Shown: in pieces, positions 21,350 through 30,793 of the stretch
Numbering within the stretch: the first letter of the stretch is position 1
Layout of the letters: the number at the start of each line of letters is the position of its first letter
Assembly (NCBI GenBank): GCA_003645455.1
Contig: QNFE01000006.1
Coordinates: 1-64,000 of the forward strand
Direction of reading: 5' to 3'
Source: Gammaproteobacteria bacterium
GTDB lineage: Bacteria > Pseudomonadota > Gammaproteobacteria > QNFE01
DNA length: 64,000 nucleotides
Notes under the pieces: generated by a model
Database searches by the model: none
The model's input: the letters and a program-made list of their open reading frames with translations, nothing else
What the model was told of the DNA's origin: nothing
Translations under genes and position numbers: made by a program

Positions 21350-22964
21350 TATATTTTTATGTTTTTTTGTTTTATCGGTCTATGGACAAACAGATCGTCA
21401 AAAGTCTGTAGAGATTGTAGAAAAACTTACAGATTTACAAAATTCAATTGAATTATCTGCTGATAGGATAAATAACCTTATGGCACAATTAAAGCAAAGC
21501 ATAGATAATAATGAAAAAAACCTGATTCAAATGCAACTTATCGAGAATCGTGACAACCTAAAGCAGTTACAAGATTCTTTTAAAACTTTTGTAACCGGAG
21601 GAGTTGATTTTTCCGTAAAGGAAGATATGAATAAAAAATTTGACTGGCAAAAAGAATTGGTTGAAATAGTGCAACCTCTTATAGGGGAGTTAAAAGATAT
21701 AACTAACAAACCACGACAAATTGCTAAATTAAAACAAATTATTACGACACAAGAAATTCAAGTTAAAAAACATAAACGTGCCCTTGATAACGCTCATGCA
21801 ATTGCTAAATTTAATCTACCATCAAGTGTAGATACTGAGGTAGATTCCATAATTGAAAACCATAATCGAAAATATCTTGATGCCAAAAGAATTTATGATG
21901 TTGCTCTTTTTAAATTTAAGGAAAAAACCACAGATGCGGAGAGTTTTTTAGAAAGCTCTAACCGCAAAATTAAAAAATTTATTCAAGGACGTGGACTCAC
22001 TCTTTTTCTATCTGCTATGTCTTTTGCGACAATTATGGTAATGAGTTATTTTTTGCCAAAACTAATTTTTATCCGTCGCAAGCAAAGAAAAATTTTAGGT
22101 TTTTATCAAAGAATTGGTAAGTTAGTGTATCAAGGAGTAAGTGTATTATTGGCAATGGTGGCACTCTTAATGGTTTTATATATACGCAATGATTGGGCGC
22201 TTATGGGTCTTGCTATTATTTTTATATTTTTAATGGCATTAGGCCTTAAAAACAACGTGCCAAAATATTTAAGTGACATAAAGTTGTTATTAAATATCTC
22301 AACCGTGCGTGAAAAAGAAAGGGTAGTTTATCAGGGAATTCCTTGGAGAGTAGAAAAAATAGGATTTTTTACAACTCTAATAAATCCACAATTACACGGA
22401 GGCAAAATAAGGATTTACCTAAAAGATCTTGCCAAAATGCACTCGCGTAGATACAACTCAAAAGAGCCATGGTTTCCTTGCAGGGAGAAAGAATTTGTTT
22501 TGTTAGATGATGATACTTATGGCAAGGTTGTAGTGGCAAGCCCTGAGAGCGTTTTATTGCAGGGTTATGGAGGCTCTATTATGACATACCCTACTGCGAT
22601 ATTTTTAGAAAAACGACCATTAAACTTATCGGAATTAGGTTTTTCTGTGCGAACTGTTTTCGGAGTGGATTATGCTTTACAACAAGAATCAACAACGAGT
22701 GTGCCAAAAAAATTAGAAAAATATGTAAAAGAGCAGATTCTAAAACAAAACTATGGTAAATTTTTTGAAACTTTAAAGATTAAATTTGATACGGCAAATA
22801 GCTCTTCATTGGATTATTTTATTTTTGCTAAATTCACAGGTGAGGCTGCGATGTATTACCGTGACATCCAAAGAGATTTACAAAAATTTGCCACCGAATG
22901 TTGTAATAAATACAATTGGACTATTCCATTTACCCAACTTACTTTGCATAAAGCAGAACAGTAA
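21333..22964 (+). CDS. Putative mechanosensitive-channel-like membrane protein with long coiled-coil N-terminus
   Basis: Signal peptide, helical N-terminal ~200 aa, TM segments, soluble C-terminus; overall architecture MscS-like, no decisive motif read. Confidence 0.5.
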   Translation: MRYFISIFLCFFVLSVYGQTDRQKSVEIVEKLTDLQNSIELSADRINNLMAQLKQSIDNNEKNLIQMQLIENRDNLKQLQDSFKTFVTGGVDFSVKEDMNKKFDWQKELVEIVQPLIGELKDITNKPRQIAKLKQIITTQEIQVKKHKRALDNAHAIAKFNLPSSVDTEVDSIIENHNRKYLDAKRIYDVALFKFKEKTTDAESFLESSNRKIKKFIQGRGLTLFLSAMSFATIMVMSYFLPKLIFIRRKQRKILGFYQRIGKLVYQGVSVLLAMVALLMVLYIRNDWALMGLAIIFIFLMALGLKNNVPKYLSDIKLLLNISTVREKERVVYQGIPWRVEKIGFFTTLINPQLHGGKIRIYLKDLAKMHSRRYNSKEPWFPCREKEFVLLDDDTYGKVVVASPESVLLQGYGGSIMTYPTAIFLEKRPLNLSELGFSVRTVFGVDYALQQESTTSVPKKLEKYVKEQILKQNYGKFFETLKIKFDTANSSSLDYFIFAKFTGEAAMYYRDIQRDLQKFATECCNKYNWTIPFTQLTLHKAEQ

Positions 22965-23005
22965 AATATAATGTGTTATCATATTCTATTTTTTAACTAA
23001 AAACA

Positions 23006-24235
23006 ATGGCATTGGTAGTGCAGAAATATGGTGGCACCTCGGTAGGGTCGATAGAGCGGATTAAAGCCGTTGCCAAAAAAGTTATTTCCTACAAGAAAAA
23101 GGGATATGATGTAGTTGTTGTACTCTCTGCTATGAGCGGACAAACAAACTATCTTACTTCTCTTGCCAAACAAACCAACAAAAATCCTAAAAAAAGAGAG
23201 CTTGATATGTTGCTCTCAACAGGTGAGCAGGTGACAATCGCTTTGCTCGCTATGGCAATTGATGATTTGGGGTATAGTGCCATCTCGTTGACTGGCAAAC
23301 AAGCAAATATCTTGACAGACAATAGTCACTCAAAAGCAAGGATTATAAAAATAGACAATACAACAATTAAAAATCATATTTTGCAGGGTAAAATTGTCAT
23401 TATTGCAGGTTTTCAAGGTTGCGATAAAAAAGGAGAGATTACAACTCTTGGTAGAGGCGGCTCTGATACCTCTGCTGTGGCAATCGCTGCCTCTTTGCAA
23501 GCCTCTGAATGTCAAATTTATACAGATGTTGATGGAGTTTATACTGCCGATCCGCGAGTCGTTAAAAATGCTACAAAACTATCCGTCATTACTTTTGAAG
23601 AAATGTTAGAATTAGCAAGTTTGGGCTCGAAGGTATTACAAAGTCGCTCTGTTGAATTTGCAGGCAAATACAAAGTCCCTTTACGAGTTTTGTCATCATT
23701 TGAAGAAGGGCAGGGAACTTTAATTACAACTGAGGAGCAACAAACTATGGAACAACCACTAATTACAGGTATTGCATCATCAAAAGATGAAGCACAACTT
23801 ACCGTGCAAGGTGTGCCAGACCAACCAGGAATTGCCTCAAAAATATTAAAACCTATTAGTGATGCTGATATTGAAGTTGATATGATAGTGCAGAGTGTAG
23901 GTGAAAAAAATACAACTGATTTTACTTTTACGGTTCGAACTGATGACTATGAAAATGCTAAAAATATAATTAGCAAAACTGCCAAAGAAATAAAAGCTCA
24001 CAAGGTGTATGGGCAAAACAATATAGTTAAAGTCTCAATAGTAGGGGTAGGGATGAGATCTCATGCAGGTATAGCAAGCCGTGCTTTTAGTGCTCTTGCC
24101 AAAGAAGGAATAAATATTTTAGTAATATCTACCTCCGAGATAAAAATTTCGGTAATTATAGAGCAAAAATATAATGAATTAGCCCAAAGAACACTACACA
24201 ACACTTTTGAACTTGACAAAACAAAAAAACAATAG
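23006..24235 (+). CDS. lysC: Aspartate kinase
   Basis: ALVVQKYGGTSVGSIERI; TTLGRGGSDTSAVA; two C-terminal ACT domains. Confidence 0.96.
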   Translation: MALVVQKYGGTSVGSIERIKAVAKKVISYKKKGYDVVVVLSAMSGQTNYLTSLAKQTNKNPKKRELDMLLSTGEQVTIALLAMAIDDLGYSAISLTGKQANILTDNSHSKARIIKIDNTTIKNHILQGKIVIIAGFQGCDKKGEITTLGRGGSDTSAVAIAASLQASECQIYTDVDGVYTADPRVVKNATKLSVITFEEMLELASLGSKVLQSRSVEFAGKYKVPLRVLSSFEEGQGTLITTEEQQTMEQPLITGIASSKDEAQLTVQGVPDQPGIASKILKPISDADIEVDMIVQSVGEKNTTDFTFTVRTDDYENAKNIISKTAKEIKAHKVYGQNNIVKVSIVGVGMRSHAGIASRAFSALAKEGINILVISTSEIKISVIIEQKYNELAQRTLHNTFELDKTKKQ

Positions 24236-24241
24236 CATAAT
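24213..24241 (+). promoter_or_regulatory. Candidate sigma70 promoter for csrA
   Basis: TTGACA-17 nt-CATAAT overlapping lysC 3' end, upstream of csrA ATG at 24282. Confidence 0.6.
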
Positions 24242-24281
24242 AGCGAGTTTTTTATATTTATTGTGTTGTGGATAATAATAA

Positions 24282-24449
24282 ATGTTGATACTAACAAGAA
24301 AAACAAACGAGTCTTTTATGGTAGGAGACGAAGTAAAAATTACAGTTTTAGATATCCGAGAATCTCAGGTTCGTTTGGGGATAGAAGCACCAGATGATAT
24401 TTCTATTCATCGGTCAGAGATATACCAAAAAACAGAAAAAGAAAAATAA
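24282..24449 (+). CDS. csrA: Carbon storage regulator CsrA (55 aa; below the ORF-track size cutoff)
   Basis: [55 protein letters not shown]. Confidence 0.97.
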   Translation: MLILTRKTNESFMVGDEVKITVLDIRESQVRLGIEAPDDISIHRSEIYQKTEKEK

Positions 24450-24472
24450 ATAATAGCTTCATATGATTTATA

Positions 24473-24564
24473 GGAGAAATGGCCGAGCGGCTGAAGGCGC
24501 TCCCCTGCTAAGGGAGTATGGGCATAATAGTCCATCGAGGGTTCGAATCCCTCTTTCTCCACCA
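24473..24564 (+). tRNA. tRNA-Ser (GCU)
   Basis: GGAGAAA acceptor, CTCCCCTGCTAAGGGAG anticodon arm, long variable arm, GGTTCGAATCC T-loop, encoded CCA. Confidence 0.96.
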
Positions 24565-24635
24565 TATTTTAATCATCCCTTTTAAGGGGTCAAAATCTAT
24601 GATTTTGGGGGTTTGGTAACCAAATAAGAAAAGAA

Positions 24636-24980
24636 TCTCGTCATTGCGAGTGAGCCTGCGAGCATGGCAATCTCATTGAAGTAAACGGACACCAGAGATA
24701 ACCACGGCAGTCTATATAGTTATTAGTTATTAGTTAATAGTTAAAAATTAATAGCGTTGTTTAAACTAATAACTGTTAACTATTAATTATCAATTATTCT
24801 CGTCCGCCTCGTTATGACGGATTATTTTTTTGTTCGTCAAATATTTAAGATTTAGTTGTTTCACATTCTCCACTTAAAGTAGTGGGGCGGTTTTTTTGTG
24901 TGGAGTTTTTGTGGTGGTGGGGTTTTAATTATCCATTCTCAATTATAAAAAGATTGCCACGCTCGCAATGACGGGGTTTC
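24636..24980. repeat. Composite intergenic repeat: GTCATTGCGAG-type blocks flanking a TTAGTTATTAG/TTAACTATTAATTATC AT-rich palindromic region
   Basis: ctcgtcattgcgagtg … cgtccgcctcgttatgacgg … ccacgctcgcaatgacgggg; internal heptad-like TTATTAG/TTAATAG units in inverted orientation. Confidence 0.75.
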
Positions 24981-25069
24981 TTTTGGAGTCGTTCCCACCG
25001 TCCACGATGGGAATGCATATGTAGTTGGAAGTTGTTAGAATCGGTTTATTTTTAAAAACGGTATAAAAA

Positions 25070-25336
25070 ATGAAAAAATATAAAAATTGTCAAAGTTGCG
25101 GAATGCCAAAAAAAATGGATGATGGAGGTGGCGGCACAGAAAAAGATGGTTCAAAATCAGACAAATACTGCTCGTATTGTTACAAAGGCGGTGACTTTTT
25201 CTTAAAAGATGAAATTGATACTACTGCAAAAATGCAAAAAATGTGTATTAAAATGATGAAAAAACGAGGAATGAATGGGATTTTAGCCTACATTTTAACT
25301 CGTGGAATCCCAAGATTAGAGAGATGGAAAAAATAG
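25070..25336 (+). CDS. Zinc-ribbon domain protein
   Basis: NCQSCGMPKKMDDGGGGTEKDGSKSDKYCSYCYKGGDFF: CxxC…CxxC putative zinc ribbon. Confidence 0.8.
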   Translation: MKKYKNCQSCGMPKKMDDGGGGTEKDGSKSDKYCSYCYKGGDFFLKDEIDTTAKMQKMCIKMMKKRGMNGILAYILTRGIPRLERWKK

Positions 25337-25345
25337 TAAAAAAAT

Positions 25346-25840
25346 ATGAATACTGAAAAACCAATAGTAGCTGTTTTAATGGGTAGCACCTCCGATTGGA
25401 ATATAATGAGACATTGTGTAGATATATTAGAGGATTTTTCTGTGCCATTTATGAAAAAAGTTGTCTCTGCTCATCGCACGCCTGACCTATTATCAAAATT
25501 CGCCAAAGATTGTGACGAAAATGGCATAAAGATAATTATAGCAGGAGCAGGGGGAGCCGCCCATTTGCCAGGAATGTTAGCTGCGAATACAACGATTCCT
25601 GTTTTCGGTGTACCTGTGCCAAGCAAACATTTAAAGGGTTTAGATTCTTTATATTCAATCGTGCAAATGCCAAAAGGAATCCCTGTGCCAACCTTTGCCA
25701 TAGGCGAGGCAGGGGCTGCAAATGCTGCTTTATCCGCAGTTTCAATCCTTTCTATCAACAATAATAAACTAAAACAAAAACTTACCGATTATCGCGCTCT
25801 GCAAAGCAAAAACTCTCTTAATAGCAAACTTCCAACCTGA
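25346..25840 (+). CDS. purE: 5-(carboxyamino)imidazole ribonucleotide mutase
   Basis: VLMGSTSDWNIMRHC; VSAHRTPDLL; IAGAGGAAHLPGMLAA. Confidence 0.97.
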   Translation: MNTEKPIVAVLMGSTSDWNIMRHCVDILEDFSVPFMKKVVSAHRTPDLLSKFAKDCDENGIKIIIAGAGGAAHLPGMLAANTTIPVFGVPVPSKHLKGLDSLYSIVQMPKGIPVPTFAIGEAGAANAALSAVSILSINNNKLKQKLTDYRALQSKNSLNSKLPT

Positions 25841-25847
25841 AACTGTT

Positions 25848-26909
25848 ATGATGCTCGGGATGATAGGAGGAGGACAATTAGGACAAATGTTTTGTTTGGC
25901 AGCATCAAGCTTAGGTTATAAAACCTGCGTCATAGATCCACAACAAAATTGCCCTGCATCAAGTGTTGCCAGTGAGTTTATAAAAGCAGACTATGATGAT
26001 AAAAATGCTTTGGATATGATGATTAAAAAATGTTATGCCATCACGATAGAATTTGAAAATATTCCTTTAAAAGCAGCAGAATATTTAAACCAAAAAACTA
26101 TATTTTATCCACCACCTCTTGCTTTGGAAATTTGTCAAAATAGAATCTTAGAGAAAAATTTTTTAAAAAATAATCAAATTTTAACGGCTGATTTTTTATC
26201 AATTCAAAATGAAAATGATTTAAAAAATATTGATAATTTTATCTATCCTGCAATTTTAAAAACTGCCAAATTAGGTTATGACGGCAAGGGACAGGTTATC
26301 TGCCATAATGCAAAAGAGGCAAGCGAGGCTTTTTATAATCTAAAACAACAACAATGCATCTTAGAGAAAAAAATAAACCTACAAAAAGAAGTATCCCAAA
26401 TCGTAGCTATCAATAAAGATAAACAAAAATATCATCTGCCGATTGCTGAGAATATTCATATCAATGGAATTTTATCAAAATCAACAGCACCTGCAAAAAT
26501 AGATAATAACACCAAAAAAGAAATTGAAAAAATAACCGCTAAAATTGCCATAAATTTAAACTATCAAGGAATACTGTCAATTGAGTTTTTTATAGATGAA
26601 AATAATAATGTTATGGTAAATGAGTTAGCTCCTCGCACTCACAACAGCGGACATTACAGTATGGACGGTTGTTTGAGCTCACAATTTGATCAACAAGTGC
26701 GGGTTATGGCTGATCTGCCGTTTGGCAATAGCTTGTTATTATTCAAGACAGAAATGACAAATATACTGGGTGATGACTATAAAAACGGTGAATTAGATAT
26801 TAAAAAAATACTAAGTGATGATAAAAACAAACTTCACTTATATGGTAAAACAGAAGATAGAATAGGGCGAAAAATGGGGCATATAAACCACTGTTATATA
26901 AACATATGA
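25848..26909 (+). CDS. purK: 5-(carboxyamino)imidazole ribonucleotide synthase
   Basis: IGGGQLGQMFCLAASSLGYK; ILKTAKLGYDGKGQ; VNELAPRTHNSGHYSMDGC. Confidence 0.97.
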   Translation: MMLGMIGGGQLGQMFCLAASSLGYKTCVIDPQQNCPASSVASEFIKADYDDKNALDMMIKKCYAITIEFENIPLKAAEYLNQKTIFYPPPLALEICQNRILEKNFLKNNQILTADFLSIQNENDLKNIDNFIYPAILKTAKLGYDGKGQVICHNAKEASEAFYNLKQQQCILEKKINLQKEVSQIVAINKDKQKYHLPIAENIHINGILSKSTAPAKIDNNTKKEIEKITAKIAINLNYQGILSIEFFIDENNNVMVNELAPRTHNSGHYSMDGCLSSQFDQQVRVMADLPFGNSLLLFKTEMTNILGDDYKNGELDIKKILSDDKNKLHLYGKTEDRIGRKMGHINHCYINI

Positions 26910-26943
26910 CTTTAATCGCAAGATTATTTAGGTCTCTAAAAAA

Positions 26944-26975
26944 ATTATACACAATTTTTTTAAATTGTGTATAAT
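26944..26975. repeat. 14-bp perfect inverted repeat (ATTATACACAATTT-tttt-AAATTGTGTATAAT)
   Basis: Read directly; lies between purK and the methyltransferase gene. Confidence 0.9.
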
Positions 26976-27117
26976 GCAATTTGGTTGAGAGAATACAAAT
27001 TCTCTTGTCTTTTTGAAAAACTATCTGAATATAAGTAATTTTTTACTAAATTACGAATATTTGTCCAGTAATTGTTAGATTTTAATCGTAAAAATAAATA
27101 TAGAGCAAATTCATTCC

Positions 27118-28698
27118 ATGAGCATAAAATTTGATAATATCACAAACGAATTAAATATATCCAACGCAACATTGCAAAACTGGATAAAAACTAACTGTCT
27201 TACTGCTGATAGAAATGGTTTTATTACCACGGAAAGTTATGATTATTTTAAAGAAAATATTTTAGGAAAAAATAAACTTAACAAGCGAGCAAACAAACAA
27301 TATTTTGATAAACCTAATATTGCTTTTAACATCAATAAAAATGATGATGCTAATAAAAATGCAGTTCAATACGAACAATCATTAAGTATTGCAGAGAGAA
27401 ACAAAAAAGGTATTTATTACACTCCAAATAGTTCTATTGATGAAATATTTTCTGCTCTACCTACATTAAAAGAAACCGATACTTTTTTAGATCCTTGTTG
27501 TGGCACAGGCAATTTTCTAATAAAAGCATTAGAAAAAGGAATTGAACCTGAAAATATCTATGGTTTTGATATTGATAAAACTGCTCTTAAAATTGCAAAC
27601 AATCGCTTTTATCAACTCACAGGGCAACATTCAAATAATATTAAGCTTGTTAATTTGTTAGAAGAAAAACATGAGCAAAAATATAACTTTATTTTTACTA
27701 ATCCGCCTTGGGGATATAAATTCAACACACAACAAAAAAACAATTATGCCAAGAAATTTAATAATGGTATTAAAGTTGACTCGTCTGCTTTGTTTGTTTT
27801 GGTTTGTTTAAATATTGTGCAAAAAGATGGAATGATGGGTGTATTGTTACCAGATTCTTTTTTTAATATTTCCACTTTTAAATCTGTGAGAAAGGTCTTA
27901 TTAAAAAAAGCAATTATCCAACTTATAAACCACAATAAACCTTTTGATGGCTTGCAAACCAAAGCATATAGTTTTATTGTTAAAAACAGCAACACTTTGA
28001 CAAACATTAAATGCAAAACACAAACAAGTGAACACACCAGAAAACAAATTGATTTTATAAAAAACCCTAATTATATTATCAATTTTGATGCTACCAAAAT
28101 AGAGGCAAAAATTATTTCTCACCTGTACTCATATCCACATCAAACATTGACAGGCAAGGCACAATGGGGGTTAGGTATTGTGACAGGCAACAATGCTAAA
28201 CATTTAATCACAACAACAAAAAATAACTACAAGCCTATTTTTAAAGGGGTAGATATTGAAAAAGGTAAAATAAAGAAGCATAATTTTTATATTTTTGATG
28301 ATTTTTCAAAGTTGCAACAAACCGCCAACAAAAAGCTCTACCTTGCCGATAAAAAAATTGTGTATCGTTTTATCAATTCTAATTTAATTTTTGCAGTTGA
28401 TGAAAAACAACGTTATTTTTTAAATAGCGCTAATTTCTTAATTCTAAAACAAGATACTTTATTTATTGAGGATAGATTAGAGATAACAGAGGAGCAACTG
28501 GTATTTTTAATGAATACTGAAATTATGAACTGGTTATTTAAAAAACTTTTTAGAACACATAAAATATTAAGGTCTGATCTGGAAAAACTACCAATTTTTA
28601 ATGAGTTTTTTAAAATACACAATAATTATTGTGAGCAAGATTTGCATGCATACTTAAATATAGAAAAATACAATGGAACTTTTAGAGTTAAAACATAA
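27118..28698 (+). CDS. Type II N6-adenine DNA methyltransferase with N-terminal HTH-like segment
   Basis: FLDPCCGTGNFLIKAL (motif I), FIFTNPPWGYKF (NPPW motif IV); N-terminus LNISNATLQNWIKTNCL resembles HTH. Confidence 0.87.
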   Translation: MSIKFDNITNELNISNATLQNWIKTNCLTADRNGFITTESYDYFKENILGKNKLNKRANKQYFDKPNIAFNINKNDDANKNAVQYEQSLSIAERNKKGIYYTPNSSIDEIFSALPTLKETDTFLDPCCGTGNFLIKALEKGIEPENIYGFDIDKTALKIANNRFYQLTGQHSNNIKLVNLLEEKHEQKYNFIFTNPPWGYKFNTQQKNNYAKKFNNGIKVDSSALFVLVCLNIVQKDGMMGVLLPDSFFNISTFKSVRKVLLKKAIIQLINHNKPFDGLQTKAYSFIVKNSNTLTNIKCKTQTSEHTRKQIDFIKNPNYIINFDATKIEAKIISHLYSYPHQTLTGKAQWGLGIVTGNNAKHLITTTKNNYKPIFKGVDIEKGKIKKHNFYIFDDFSKLQQTANKKLYLADKKIVYRFINSNLIFAVDEKQRYFLNSANFLILKQDTLFIEDRLEITEEQLVFLMNTEIMNWLFKKLFRTHKILRSDLEKLPIFNEFFKIHNNYCEQDLHAYLNIEKYNGTFRVKT

Positions 28699-29238
28699 AA
28701 TCTTAAATAGTTTTTCTGGTGAAAAAGCCCAATTAGATAAAATTATTGCTTCGGTGGATAACGATAAATCAGTATTTCCATTTAATGAATATGAGTATTT
28801 ATTGCAACATCTTATCAATAGTAATAATTTTTCTTTTGAGCAGTATTTGGAAATACGACAAGAATATATTAACAAAAATCCTCATTTGTGGGTATTTGAA
28901 ATATCAGTACCCAGAGGATTTGGCGAAAAGTTTGCAGAAACTCATTTAATGGGTATGTGTTGCAAACTATCAAAACCTGATAAGAAAAAAGATAAAAATT
29001 ATTCTGGTGAATATGATCTGATGTTAGGCAACATCAAGATAGAGGTTAAAGCGAGCAGGGCTGTGGATTCAAATTCAGATGAACCTTTATATATGAAAGC
29101 ATTGTCAAGCAACACTAATCAGCAGTTTTTAATGAATTTTCAACAACTAAAACCTTTGTGTTGTGATGTTTTTATTTGGATGGCAGTATTTAGAGATAAA
29201 ATATTAATTTGGGTTATACCAAGTAAAGATGTTCTTGT
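28673..29238 (+). pseudogene. Type II restriction endonuclease, 5' part (interrupted)
   Basis: YDLMLGNIKIEVKASRA fits D…ExK; overlaps MTase 3' end; frame interrupted by an element at 29239. Confidence 0.78.
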
Positions 29239-29400
29239 GGAGTCTCTGAACAACCTATGAGGTTGGTAGAATAGTGAATTTGCCACTGATTGTAAATTTT
29301 TAAGGAGCCAGTAATAGCAGGGTTCTAGTGGCTTTTTAAAAGTTTGCAAGCGGTGGTAAAGTTGCTGTTTTAGTGATTTCATAGGTTGTTCAGAGGCTCC
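29239..29400. mobile_element. 162-bp element with 22-bp terminal inverted repeats (GGAGYCTCTGAACAACCTATGA), inserted in restriction gene
   Basis: 29239-29260 versus reverse complement of 29379-29400: 21/22 identical. Confidence 0.85.
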
Positions 29401-29585
29401 ATATGCACCCTTTGTTTTCAAAAGGACAACATAGAGGAAATCATGGTAACGAAGGTCAGTTGCATATGAAAGATTCCAATATAAAACAATTTGATAAATA
29501 TTTACTCCAAAATAAAACTTTAGAAATGACAATTAAAAGTGCATATAAGAAAAATGCATCAAAAATCATTCTATCCGACCGCTAA
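29401..29585 (+). pseudogene. Type II restriction endonuclease, 3' part
   Basis: HPLFSKGQHRGNHGNEGQLHMKDSNIKQFDKYLLQNKTLEMTIKSAYKKNASK… open frame starts at the element edge; reads as the C-terminus of the upstream nuclease. Confidence 0.7.
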
Positions 29586-29677
29586 CATTACGGCTGAATT
29601 CAAGTGCAAAACCAAAAAAGAAATTATAAATGTCTGGAAAATACCGCTTTTAAGTTGTCTTGTCATAACCCAAATTA

Positions 29678-30784
29678 TCATACAAACAATAAATAACAAA
29701 AAACAACGAATAAAATTAAATGAATAAAACCCTCTAAAGCATTAGTTTCGCCGTCATTAAAATTTACAATTGACACAATCATAGTAAGCCCCAACATCAA
29801 TCCTTGTTCGGCGGTTATACCTAAGTTTATTGGTATTTGTAAAAACTTTGAGACTATTAAAATAGCAGGCACAGTCAGCAACACAGTCGCAAGGCTGGCT
29901 CCCACGGCAATATTTACAACGGTTTGCATCCTATTATTAACCGCTGCATTGATGGCAGTAATCAATTCAGGAGAGGCTGATATTAAAGCTACAATAAATG
30001 CTCCGATAGCAACCGACAAACCTAAACTTTTTAAATTCTCTGCCATAAAAACAGATAATAATTCTGCCAAAACTCCAATAATTATAATATAAAAAATTAA
30101 AGTCATAGCATGATACAAACCACTAATGTTATGAGCTTTATTGTTATTTTTGTTGTTTGGTTTGGGGTCAATAGTTACAGGCTGTAACTTATCGTAATCA
30201 AATTCGAAAAAATAACTATGTTCTTTTAATTGCACTCTGGTAAAAACCACATATAAAAACACAAAAATAATTATCGTAAAAATTTCAAAAGTAGGTAAGG
30301 ATGAGTCAGGTAAAAAATCAGGCAGAACCATCGCAATTCCAATAGCAACTATTATCATTGAGATGTATGAATTTGTTGAATCTATATTGTATTTTTGTTC
30401 GCCGTGTTTAATACCACCGATAATAGCTGCAATTCCAAGCAAGCCGTTAATATCAAGGATTACTGCTGAATAAATTGTATCTCGAGCAAGCTCTGGGTTG
30501 GCAGAGCTTAACATCATTATGGTGATTATAATAATTTCCACCAAAACTGCCGAACTGGTTAAAATTAGAGTGCCATATGGTTCGCCGAATTTATGGGCTA
30601 AAATTTCAGCATGGTGTGCCACAGACAAAGCACAGTAAATAATAACAGCAAAAATAATGATAAAAGATATAATTGAGCCTGCAAAAGATAGGCTTAAACT
30701 ATGTTCTAAGGGGATAAATAAAAATAAAGCCAAAATGGCAACAATGGCAGCTTTTTCTTGTTTTATGGTTTTTATAGTATTCAA
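29678..30784 (-). CDS. Calcium/proton (cation) antiporter, ChaA/CAX-like
   Basis: 368 aa, ~11 TM; GEPYGTLILTSSAVLVEIIII and ISASPELITAINAAVNNRMQ repeats. Confidence 0.87.
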   Translation of the reverse strand: MNTIKTIKQEKAAIVAILALFLFIPLEHSLSLSFAGSIISFIIIFAVIIYCALSVAHHAEILAHKFGEPYGTLILTSSAVLVEIIIITIMMLSSANPELARDTIYSAVILDINGLLGIAAIIGGIKHGEQKYNIDSTNSYISMIIVAIGIAMVLPDFLPDSSLPTFEIFTIIIFVFLYVVFTRVQLKEHSYFFEFDYDKLQPVTIDPKPNNKNNNKAHNISGLYHAMTLIFYIIIIGVLAELLSVFMAENLKSLGLSVAIGAFIVALISASPELITAINAAVNNRMQTVVNIAVGASLATVLLTVPAILIVSKFLQIPINLGITAEQGLMLGLTMIVSIVNFNDGETNALEGFIHLILFVVFCYLLFV

Positions 30785-30793
30785 GTCTCTATG

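Noticed and set aside
29140-29532. 130-aa minus-strand ORF spanning the TIR element and both nuclease halves
   Set aside because: Crosses the element boundaries and is antisense to conserved nuclease sequence; only its central part might be a transposase relic.
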